Origin: Candidatus Sulfuritelmatomonas gaucii
GTDB taxonomy: Bacteria > Acidobacteriota > Terriglobia > Terriglobales > Acidobacteriaceae
Reading direction: 5' to 3'
DNA length: 38,155 nucleotides
NCBI GenBank assembly: GCA_900290245.1
Contig: OKRB01000133.1
Coordinates: forward strand, 1 to 38,155
In this document: positions 1 to 6,974 of the stretch, piece by piece
Layout: each line of letters opens with the position of its first letter
Numbering within the stretch: position 1 is the stretch's first letter
Position numbers and translations under genes: made by a program
Notes under the pieces: model-generated
Told to the model about the DNA's origin: nothing
The model's input: the letters and a program-made list of their open reading frames with translations, nothing else
Databases searched by the model: none

Positions 1-168
1 CTTCTTCTACATCGCATGCTTTTGGATTACCCTGAGGCATTGTTTATGAAACACGCTCTAGGGAGCTTTGCGCGGGGTCTTGCACAACAGATGGGGGTGA
101 ATAGGTGGTTGCGGACGCGGCAGGTTGCTGCGCTTGAAAGGGTAGTTACTGCGTTAGCTTATTCATGA
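1..168 (+). CDS. C-terminal end of an unidentified protein (partial)
   Basis: An open frame runs from the first base to a TGA at 166-168, giving 55 residues of a protein whose start lies outside the window. The piece is mixed helical in character, with several Arg and Leu residues and a segment reading FARGLAQQMGVNRWLRTRQ. It has no motif I recognise. It is called coding because the frame is open throughout and is followed by a long gene-free stretch, as expected at the end of a gene. I cannot assign a function. Confidence 0.45.
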   Translation, partial: LLLHRMLLDYPEALFMKHALGSFARGLAQQMGVNRWLRTRQVAALERVVTALAYS

Positions 169-624
169 GATAGAAAAGCGCGCATAGAAGATAAACGAAA
201 GACAAAATCAAGAATCCAGCGAACGCACCGCGTTCCAAAGGTGGCGTTCGATTTGCTTTCCTATTATCGTCGAGTTCAAAATTCCACCAATCTACCAACT
301 TACTTCTCAGTCCAGTCATTTGGCCCTTTCAGGTTGCCGCAGACCTTGGAGTGTCTGAGTGAGGGCGCATTCACAACTTTCGCGAACAGAGCCTGGCCCG
401 CTTGCTTTTTGAATGTGCGGATCATCGCCAGTTCGAACTTCAAACTGGTCGACTCCGAAACACGCTAGGAATCTGACAAGAAATGGACCAGCATACTATC
501 CGCGTTTCTCTGCGCACATAAATACACACCGCTCACGAAATACTGGTTCAGAGGTCCGCGCAGCCTTGAGAATCGTGACGTATGCAGTAGCACCAAATGG
601 GGCTTGAAGCTTCCTACAGAGGCT
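169..624. other. Gene-free stretch
   Basis: This 456-bp stretch is AT-richer than its surroundings. Open frames on either strand are short, lack ribosome binding sites and have no recognisable protein pattern. I saw no convincing terminator hairpin with a T-run, promoter or repeat. Confidence 0.5.
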
Positions 625-804
625 TCAGCCTTGTTGATCCTTCTTCTCTTCTTCCTTTTTGTCGATGAGGTTAGTCACCGCTTCTGTGCCTTCGAAGCCG
701 ACGACAGCGGCAATGCCTTCGGTGACTATTCCTGCATTTGGATCCAGCTTCTTGGCGCCTTCAACCGCGACCGCTGCTCCAGCCAATTCTTCGAGTATCC
801 CCAT
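625..804 (-). CDS. Small acidic-tailed hypothetical protein (59 aa)
   Basis: A 59-residue frame starts at the ATG whose complement is 802-804, preceded by a good ribosome binding site (AAAGGAGAG, 3-4 nt spacing). An upstream in-frame extension is possible but has no binding site. The protein begins MGILEELAGAAVAVEGAKK, has an Ala/Gly/Val-rich middle that could form a short amphipathic helix, and ends in a charged DKKEEEKKDQQ tail. There is no signal peptide, cysteine or known motif. It stands alone on the minus strand, about 490 bp from the RNase T2 gene, and I cannot assign a role. The strong Shine-Dalgarno sequence is the main reason to believe it is real. Confidence 0.5.
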   Translation of the reverse strand: MGILEELAGAAVAVEGAKKLDPNAGIVTEGIAAVVGFEGTEAVTNLIDKKEEEKKDQQG

Positions 805-1295
805 GATTCTCTCCTTTGCAGTATCGAAATCACAGCTCCAGACAGAAATCCTCTTTTTCTGGATCCGATGCGGTTGAATTGTACCGCGCCTGAAGGGCTG
901 TGCATAATCAATGCGGCATTCGCTGTGGAAATCCCCGATTACTTGCCGTCCTGGTCCGCGTAGTCGAGAGCCTTCCTCGTTGATTCTTCCGGTGACGGTC
1001 CCTCCTCCTCTGAGGTTCACATTACAGACTTTGCGGTCAGTCGATTATTCAGCTCGGATTGGCAACAATGCTTTGGGGCGCACCATCGTCATAAGCAGCC
1101 GTCAGCAGAGGCTCCATAGATGTTTCCTTGCGGGTTTCCGAGTGGTCGGCGATCGGGGAATTGGCAGTATCACCAATCTGAGTTCGTGCAGAGTCGCCGA
1201 TTCACTTCCTGGGTGCGTCGTCCTTCTCCGTCGATCGAGAAGATGAAGAGACGGACCCTACGATTGCAATCTTGCGGCGCGAAGCAGTTCAGATC
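805..1295. other. Intergenic region upstream of the 59-aa gene
   Basis: This 491-bp stretch separates the end of the RNase T2 gene from the start of the small minus-strand gene. It must hold the promoter of the latter. The open frames on both strands are Arg/Ser-rich shadows without ribosome binding sites. I could not point to a clear -35/-10 pair or terminator. Confidence 0.4.
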
Positions 1296-2060
1296 CTATT
1301 GTGGAGTCACTTTGATCACATTCGCACGGCACGACCGCACGCCCTGGCAACTCTCCGGCTGTAAATCTTTGGTCAGGCACACTTCGACCGCCGTCAGCCG
1401 ATTATTCCCGCAGCTTAGCGCGATGCTTCCCTCCGGATATCCTGGATTCGCACTCGCGAAACGCTCCAGCAATTGTGCGGGGGCAACCCCGCCGGGATCA
1501 CCACCCGCACCGATGTCTGCAGGAATCCTCAGCCCTGCAAACGCCCTTCTGATGGCCGCGAAATAGGCATCCGGCGTCAGCCCTGAACAGGTGCCGTGCG
1601 TCTCCCACTCATGCTCGATCAGGCCGACGGTTGGAATGATGTCGGTGTATGCCTGCGGATTGGCTGGGCCTGGCGTGTCACTACAATCCTCCGGATAGTC
1701 GCCACTCACATCTTGCGGCCACAATCCGTGGACAACAAACCCCAGACCGCGCCCACACTCCAGACTGCCCCCATGTGTCGCACAGAATTCCGGAGACCAG
1801 GAAAGATTCAGCAAATAGAAAGCAAACGCACCTGGCGCCGCCTGCGTGTCTGCGCGGCCGCGCCGCGACCTTCGCCGTCCGAGCCGGCTATCACCGGCAG
1901 ATTCTGCGGTGGTATTACTCCTGGACCCATTGGCGGCATTCGTGTTCGCGTTTGCAGGCGGTTGCGAAGCATGCTTGCACCCGGACATCGAAAGAACAAG
2001 CACCAAGCCAACCTGGAGGTGGAGACTCCATGCGCGATTCTCAAACATACGGCTGACCAT
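1296..2060 (-). CDS. Ribonuclease T2 family lipoprotein
   Basis: This is a 254-residue secreted acid-type ribonuclease of the T2 family, which cleaves single-stranded RNA through 2',3'-cyclic phosphate intermediates. Both catalytic signatures are visible: CAS I as FVVHGLWPQ (His111) and CAS II as HEWETHGTC (His150, Glu151, His155), with several paired cysteines as usual in the family. The start at 2060 is chosen for its GGAGG box 6-7 nt upstream. It yields a hydrophobic signal ending in a lipobox-like MSGC at Cys28. A low-complexity Asn/Ala/Ser and then Arg-rich linker (residues 32-72) follows before the catalytic domain. Anchoring in the cell envelope as a lipoprotein is inferred. RNase T2 in the periplasm usually serves RNA scavenging. 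It stands alone, divergent from the cytochrome genes. Confidence 0.88.
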   Translation of the reverse strand: MVSRMFENRAWSLHLQVGLVLVLSMSGCKHASQPPANANTNAANGSRSNTTAESAGDSRLGRRRSRRGRADTQAAPGAFAFYLLNLSWSPEFCATHGGSLECGRGLGFVVHGLWPQDVSGDYPEDCSDTPGPANPQAYTDIIPTVGLIEHEWETHGTCSGLTPDAYFAAIRRAFAGLRIPADIGAGGDPGGVAPAQLLERFASANPGYPEGSIALSCGNNRLTAVEVCLTKDLQPESCQGVRSCRANVIKVTPQ

Positions 2061-2198
2061 CTGACCCTCCAACCTCTTCCTTTCCTGAAAGTGGCCGAAA
2101 TTACAAATCCCGACGGACCACGCTGGACTCACCGCGCATTTCCCTCATACTCGTTCTCATTGTCTCCTGAAGGCCATAGGATTCGTTCTACCAAACGA

Positions 2199-2228
2199 CG
2201 ACGGCCTAGGCTATAGCCTAGGCCGTCG
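2199..2228. repeat. Perfect 30-bp palindrome
   Basis: The two 15-base arms starting CGACGGCCTAGGCTA are exact reverse complements with no spacer. The palindrome lies about 140 bp upstream of the RNase T2 start and about 380 bp upstream of the cytochrome start, so it sits in the divergent region. It has no T-run. It could be an operator for a dimeric regulator, a REP-like element or a bidirectional terminator without a U-tract. Confidence 0.8.
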
Positions 2229-2610
2229 CGGTGAACTGTGGGTGTTCGGCTAGGTCATCGCGCTGCCGCGAGTGCCCGAGCATTATCACTCATGCTCCCA
2301 GACCGCGATAGCTCGGTGGCGCTACCGGTTAGACCGGCTCCCTTGAGCGACAGAGCCGTCGCTCCAATGGAAGAATCGCCACCCTGCGCGTCGGGTAGAG
2401 GGATACATTGCTGCGTGAAAGAATGCACTAGCGTCCCATGCGGTTCAATTCTCGCCGCAGGGACAACCTTGGGGTCTGCAACGCGGTGCCCTAGGCCACA
2501 GTCACCTCGTGTGCTGTAACGTTGGAAGAGTCTCTGGTGAATGACTATTTGAGCAGACGGAACGGCGGGAAACAGACGCATTCATTCAATGCGGAGATCG
2601 GGGAGAGAGG
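2229..2610. other. Leader region upstream of the cytochrome operon
   Basis: About 380 bp without a convincing gene. A minus-strand frame of 108 codons (2255-2581) is open but has no ribosome binding site and no recognisable family. The region should contain the promoter of the cytochrome pair. I found no clear sigma70 or sigma54 match. A minor dyad GCATT-N5-AATGC lies at 2578-2592, just before the cytochrome Shine-Dalgarno sequence. Confidence 0.4.
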
Positions 2611-3567
2611 ATGAGAATCTCACACCGTCACTTAGCGTTCTACGCACTGGCCCTCGGCTTGATTGGGCTAATGCCTTTAAGAGCGGAGGAAGATCGCACA
2701 CTTGACGGGGACAAGAAGTGCACAATGTGTCACGACGAAAGCTGGCGGGTGCCCGTACTTTCGATCTACCAGACCAAACACGGCGTGAAGGGAGACTCCC
2801 GAACGCCCGGCTGCCAGGGTTGCCACGGTGAGAGCGCAAAGCACCAGGGAGATCCCGGCGGCAGCGCACCTGACGTGGTATTTGGAGCCAAGTCGAAGAA
2901 GCTGTCGTCAGTGGAAGTTCGAAATGCAGCCTGCCTCTCCTGCCATGAAAGCAAGATACGTCCGAGAGCTCTATGGTCAGGCAGCGCACATGAGACGCAT
3001 GGACTGGCCTGCAGCGATTGTCATGAGGCTCACAATCCCAATCAGAAGGTGATGAACAAGCTCACGCAACCTGAGGTGTGCTTCGGTTGCCACCAGAACG
3101 AACGTGCCCAGGTGCACCGCTTCTCACGACATCCGATCCTCGAAGGCAAGGTGACGTGTTCCGACTGCCATAATCCGCACGGATCAACTGGACCGAAGCT
3201 GCTGGTGAAGGAGACAGTGAACGAAACTTGCTACACGTGCCACGCGGAGAAACGCGGTCCGTTCCTGTGGGAACATGCGCCGGTCGTTGACGATTGCACC
3301 AATTGCCACACGCCGCATGGTTCGAATAGTTCGCCCTTGCTGACGATGCGTCTTCCGATGCTTTGTCAGAACTGCCACACGGGGGACCATGCCAAGAACC
3401 TTTACAGCGGTGCCAATCTTCCGAACGGAAATGTGACCACCGCCGGCGGTCGCATTCCGTTGGGTAGTCAAAGCCCAGCAGCCCAAGGCAATGCCCGCAG
3501 CTGCATTCTGTGCCACTCAGTCATCCACGGCTCGAATCATCCGGCCGGAGCCAAGTTCCAGCGATAA
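2611..3567 (+). CDS. DmsE/MtrA-type decaheme c-type cytochrome
   Basis: A 318-residue periplasmic multiheme cytochrome with an N-terminal signal peptide (residues 1-25, cleavage near LRAEE) and exactly ten CXXCH heme sites, at Cys37, 68, 108, 134, 157, 183, 207, 229, 252 and 298. Length and heme count match the DmsE/MtrA/PioA family (MtrA is 333 aa with ten hemes). These proteins thread through an outer-membrane barrel and pass electrons across it. The GGGGAGAGAGG box directly upstream of the ATG fixes the start. The barrel gene follows 26 bp downstream in the same orientation, so the two are almost certainly one operon. Direction of electron flow (metal reduction outwards, or Fe(II) or other donor oxidation inwards) cannot be read from the sequence. 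Confidence 0.93.
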   Translation: MRISHRHLAFYALALGLIGLMPLRAEEDRTLDGDKKCTMCHDESWRVPVLSIYQTKHGVKGDSRTPGCQGCHGESAKHQGDPGGSAPDVVFGAKSKKLSSVEVRNAACLSCHESKIRPRALWSGSAHETHGLACSDCHEAHNPNQKVMNKLTQPEVCFGCHQNERAQVHRFSRHPILEGKVTCSDCHNPHGSTGPKLLVKETVNETCYTCHAEKRGPFLWEHAPVVDDCTNCHTPHGSNSSPLLTMRLPMLCQNCHTGDHAKNLYSGANLPNGNVTTAGGRIPLGSQSPAAQGNARSCILCHSVIHGSNHPAGAKFQR

Positions 3568-3593
3568 CAGAATGGATCGGGAGAGATGCAACC

Positions 3594-6326
3594 ATGAGAT
3601 ATAACAACGCATTCAATTTCGGCGCTGGTTCGATGCAGGCGGTGGTTGGCGTATTCGTCACTATCAGTCTCCTGGCGGCATGCGCCGCTGCGCAATCGGT
3701 CCCGCAGAACACGAGAGGAAGGAATCCCGGGACGCAGGTTCCACCGGGATCTGCCAACCCGGCTCAAACCACGGCTGCGAGTCAGACTTCACCGCAAAAG
3801 AAGATACAGTCCGGAGTAGGTGGCTTGAATGGGAGCTCGTTCAAATTCGGCGAGTATAACGGGCTGGGAAACTCAGGACCTTTCGGCATTGGAAACTTCG
3901 ACATTCGAGGCGGTGCTGCATATGACAGCAAGGACACCTTTCGGTGGCGCTTCCAGGGCTCGAATGTCGGGCTCGAAGATCGCAACGTGTCGCTCGAATT
4001 TGGCAAGCAAGGAAGATACCAGGCGCGGTTCGTGTACGACGAGATTCTCGCCAACCGCTCCAACCAGTTCCAGACTCCGTACCTGGGTGCGGGATCGAAC
4101 GTCCTGACATTGCCTTCGAACTGGATCACGCCAAAAGTCACACAGGTCAATGCGAATAGTCTGAATCTGCGCGCCCTCGATCCGGTTGCCGGCGCGGGCA
4201 GCTATTACAACAGTTCGGGCGTGCTCACGGCACCGACCGCAGCCCAGCTGGCGGCGTTGGCAAGCACCATTGCGGCCGATGTTCCGGATTTCGCCAATGT
4301 AAATCTGGCCACCAGGCGAATTCGCGGAGACGCGCAGTTTATTTACAGCCCAAACGAGAGACTGGATTTTCCAGCAAGCTACAGCCACGAACACAAGGGC
4401 GGGAAGAAGGCCCTTGGCGCCGTAACCTCGCAGGTAAACGAGAATTCAGTCATCATGCCGTACCTGGTCGATTGGAATACAGACCAAGCCTCGGCAGCAG
4501 TGAACTACAAGCTGAAAAAGCTGTATCTATCAGTTGGATATTACGGTTCCTTTTTCAAGAACAATACCACTTCGATGACATGGCAGGACATCGCCGATCC
4601 AACCAAGTCGGCAACGCTGGGTGAAGAGCCCAGCAATCAGTTCAACCAATTCACTGTCACGGCCGCTTACAAGCTTCGGAGCGAAGCGAAGATCGTGATC
4701 GCGGGTTCGTACGGCCGCAACACGCAGAACCAGGCATTTCCCGATCCAACCACCGCGCAAAACGGGCAGCTCGCGTTTGGCTTGCCCAGGACTTCGTTGG
4801 GCGGGCTTGTCCTTAACAGCATGTTTCAGGCGAAATTTACTACAAAAAAAGGACACTGGGACTATCTTGCGGCGTACAGGTTCGAAGATCGCGACAACCA
4901 AACACCTGTGAGCATCTACTTGTTCCAGGATGCGAATGAATCGAAGAGCGGTGCCTCTCCTTTCGCGGGATTGAATGGCCTGCCGGCGACGCTGGGCAGC
5001 AATACCAACATCTACAACAACCGCGCCTACAGCAAGCTTTCGCAGCAGATAAATCTGGAAGCGGAGTACGCGATTAACAAGGCCCAGTTTCTTCAGGCAG
5101 GATACGACTGGGATAAGACAGACCGCAGTTGCACCGGAGCGTGGATTCAATGCTCCGATGCGGCCGTCGTGACTGAAAACACGATTCACGCTGGATATCA
5201 CAAGACACGGGGTGTGTTTACGGCGCGAGTGGACTACGACTTCGGATTTCGCCGCGGGACATATAACGAGAATGCATTTCTGTCGCTCGTGCCCGAGGCC
5301 AATGTGACGCCGACAGGTGGAGCATCCACAAGTGTATATGGCTATTTGAAGAGCACCGGGCTGACAGCATTCGGCCCCGTCGCCGGGTTGCCTAGCTTAC
5401 CCTTGACGGGCGATGCGGCAATCTACTCGCCGAATAACAACATAATGCCGCAGGCGGATTACGGCAGCCGCAATAACATTAATGAGATTCCCGGATTTAG
5501 AAAGTACTTTGTTGCTGACCGCAACCGCAACCATGCGCGCACCCAGTTCGAGTGGCAAGCAACAGAAAAGTTCTCTCTACAGGGCACAGGACAGGCCACG
5601 GACAACAACTACCTAAACTCGAAGCTGGGTCTAAGAAGAGATACGGCTTGGGCGGCAACAATGGATGCGAGCTATTCGCCTAAACAAGACTTTATTGTCG
5701 ATCTGTTTTATACCTACGATAACCGGCGCTACAACGCGGCAGGCGATGCATATGGCAGCAACAGCGCAACGGCTTTTCAGGGGCAGGCAGCAGACACCGT
5801 TGTGTCGGAAGGATGCTTTGCTACGATCGCTGCGAAAAACGCGAGCGCCAAGATCGATCCATGCCTGAACTTCATTAAGAACGATCGCGACAAGGTTGAT
5901 ACGGTAGGCTTTACGCTGAGAAAAGAAAACCTCGCCGGTAATAAGCTCACGCTCGCGAATGAGGTGACGTATACCAGAGCACGGACGAGCCAGGGAGTCG
6001 CAGGCGGCAGCTACGTCAATAATCCACTGGCACTTGCCGCTCCCGCCCCGCCTCTGGCCTCGGGCACGCCCGCTGTCTTCTTCATTCCCGCTCAGGATTA
6101 TCCGCTGCTGAGGAACGATGAGATCAGCGTTGTGCCGAGCGCGACGTTTGTAATCAGCAAATCGGCCTCGGTGCAAGGCTTCTACTGGTTCCAAAAGTTG
6201 ATGGCCTCGGACTGGTCGTACCTGGGCCTTCAATACGGAACTGGTACCAACTACATGCCGACCAACGAGAAGGCACCGAGCTACGCGATGCATGTAGCCG
6301 GACTCTCGCTGAACTGGACATTTTGA
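3594..6326 (+). CDS. MtrB/PioB-family outer-membrane beta-barrel (porin of a porin-cytochrome conduit)
   Basis: A 910-residue exported protein with a signal peptide (residues about 1-33, ending in a small-residue stretch before AQSVPQ). A low-complexity Pro/Gln/Ser linker follows, then a long array of alternating beta-strand segments rich in aromatic and polar residues, ending in a C-terminal Phe (LSLNWTF) typical of barrels inserted by BAM. The pattern and its position after a decaheme cytochrome identify the MtrB/PioB family, the sheath that holds MtrA. It is longer than Shewanella MtrB (about 700 aa). The CXXC motif found near the N-terminus of Shewanella MtrB is not seen here. The ATG at 3594 is preferred because GGGAGAG lies about 8 nt upstream; an earlier in-frame start would overlap the cytochrome gene. 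No MtrC-like outer-surface cytochrome follows. Confidence 0.9.
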   Translation: MRYNNAFNFGAGSMQAVVGVFVTISLLAACAAAQSVPQNTRGRNPGTQVPPGSANPAQTTAASQTSPQKKIQSGVGGLNGSSFKFGEYNGLGNSGPFGIGNFDIRGGAAYDSKDTFRWRFQGSNVGLEDRNVSLEFGKQGRYQARFVYDEILANRSNQFQTPYLGAGSNVLTLPSNWITPKVTQVNANSLNLRALDPVAGAGSYYNSSGVLTAPTAAQLAALASTIAADVPDFANVNLATRRIRGDAQFIYSPNERLDFPASYSHEHKGGKKALGAVTSQVNENSVIMPYLVDWNTDQASAAVNYKLKKLYLSVGYYGSFFKNNTTSMTWQDIADPTKSATLGEEPSNQFNQFTVTAAYKLRSEAKIVIAGSYGRNTQNQAFPDPTTAQNGQLAFGLPRTSLGGLVLNSMFQAKFTTKKGHWDYLAAYRFEDRDNQTPVSIYLFQDANESKSGASPFAGLNGLPATLGSNTNIYNNRAYSKLSQQINLEAEYAINKAQFLQAGYDWDKTDRSCTGAWIQCSDAAVVTENTIHAGYHKTRGVFTARVDYDFGFRRGTYNENAFLSLVPEANVTPTGGASTSVYGYLKSTGLTAFGPVAGLPSLPLTGDAAIYSPNNNIMPQADYGSRNNINEIPGFRKYFVADRNRNHARTQFEWQATEKFSLQGTGQATDNNYLNSKLGLRRDTAWAATMDASYSPKQDFIVDLFYTYDNRRYNAAGDAYGSNSATAFQGQAADTVVSEGCFATIAAKNASAKIDPCLNFIKNDRDKVDTVGFTLRKENLAGNKLTLANEVTYTRARTSQGVAGGSYVNNPLALAAPAPPLASGTPAVFFIPAQDYPLLRNDEISVVPSATFVISKSASVQGFYWFQKLMASDWSYLGLQYGTGTNYMPTNEKAPSYAMHVAGLSLNWTF

Positions 6327-6394
6327 ACAAATCAAGGCGAGCGGTCCCGATGTAACGATCAGTCGGCTTCAGGTGAGCGATTTGTAATTCAAGG

Positions 6395-6433
6395 TATAGC
6401 TTATAAAACAACCTCACCGCTCCCGCGGTGAAC
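6395..6433 (-). repeat. 39-bp inverted repeat, left copy
   Basis: The reverse complement of this segment is identical over all 39 bases to 14390-14428. It contains a hairpin (CACCGC, 4-nt loop, GCGGTG); read on the minus strand, the hairpin is followed by GGTTGTTTTAT. It could be a rho-independent terminator or a mobile or REP-like repeat. No minus-strand gene lies immediately upstream here, so a terminator role is hard to explain at this copy. Confidence 0.85.
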
Positions 6434-6535
6434 GCGGACGGCATTTTCCGCCTCGGCTCCCTCGGTGCAATATCGATCACGGGTGGATAGCGGGTAGAAG
6501 ATTTCTTCCGAATGTGCTCTAAGTGAATCAAATAA

Positions 6536-6579
6536 TGGTGGCCAGGGACGGATTGAACCGCCGCCGCCGGCCTTTTCAG
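6536..6579 (-). other. Decayed 3' half of a tRNA (possible attachment-site scar)
   Basis: Read on the minus strand, the segment ends GGTTCAATCCGTCCCTGG followed by CCACCA, which is the T-arm, acceptor strand and CCA end of a tRNA. It begins with CTGAAAA, the anticodon loop expected of tRNA-Phe (GAA). The 5' half is missing: no TGGCCAG acceptor partner occurs in the next 40 bases, and the T-stem pairs imperfectly. Such 3' tRNA ends commonly remain where integrative elements recombine into tRNA genes. It is not a functional tRNA. Confidence 0.4.
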
Positions 6580-6692
6580 GGCGTTAATAACAAGTACTTG
6601 CAACTACATACATGACCGGTAAGAACGAAGCCGCAGGCGCCGCGGTCGCTGCAGTGTTGGCTGACGAGTAGTTTTGTGGCCGGGATAGGGTG

Positions 6693-6723
6693 TGAGTCAC
6701 AGGAGGTAACCCACTGTGACTCA
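6693..6723. repeat. 10-bp perfect dyad with 11-nt spacer
   Basis: TGAGTCACAG and CTGTGACTCA are exact reverse complements separated by 11 bases. The dyad lies about 250 bp upstream of the GGDEF-EAL gene. There is no T-run, so an operator or mRNA hairpin is likelier than a terminator. Confidence 0.6.
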
Positions 6724-6887
6724 TCTTCGCAAAATGATGCTCGAAGCACACGAATGTCGCAAGGCCGAACCCGCCGCCAGGTCTTCCGCTTCTGGCGAAT
6801 GCTCCGGCGTGTGATCAGGTGAGCATCAAGCCGGCGCGCGACGAATCAACCGAAACTCGTTTCCTGCTGCGCGATCGCAAATCGGGC

Positions 6888-6893
6888 TATAAT
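6888..6893 (+). promoter_or_regulatory. Possible -10 element (TATAAT) for the GGDEF-EAL gene
   Basis: A consensus TATAAT hexamer lies 81 bp upstream of the next start codon, in a stretch without genes. No convincing -35 hexamer sits 16-18 bp upstream, so this is a weak call. Confidence 0.3.
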
Positions 6894-6974
6894 CGGCGGC
6901 ATAGTTTCATTTGACAGCGCTGCCATGGGTCGCCGGTTTCGTATCCACCCTTCCCGGGACCTGAGGAAATTGGG

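Noticed and set aside
241..607. Two overlapping plus-strand open frames of 64-75 codons
   Set aside because: No ribosome binding sites, no coding-like composition, and mutual overlap in different frames.
2255..2581. Minus-strand open frame of 108 codons before the cytochrome operon
   Set aside because: No Shine-Dalgarno sequence or recognisable family; a competing plus-strand frame is equally open, so it is likely chance in GC-rich DNA.
6536..6611. A functional tRNA at this position
   Set aside because: The 5' acceptor strand and D-arm are missing and the T-stem is mismatched; only a remnant is present.
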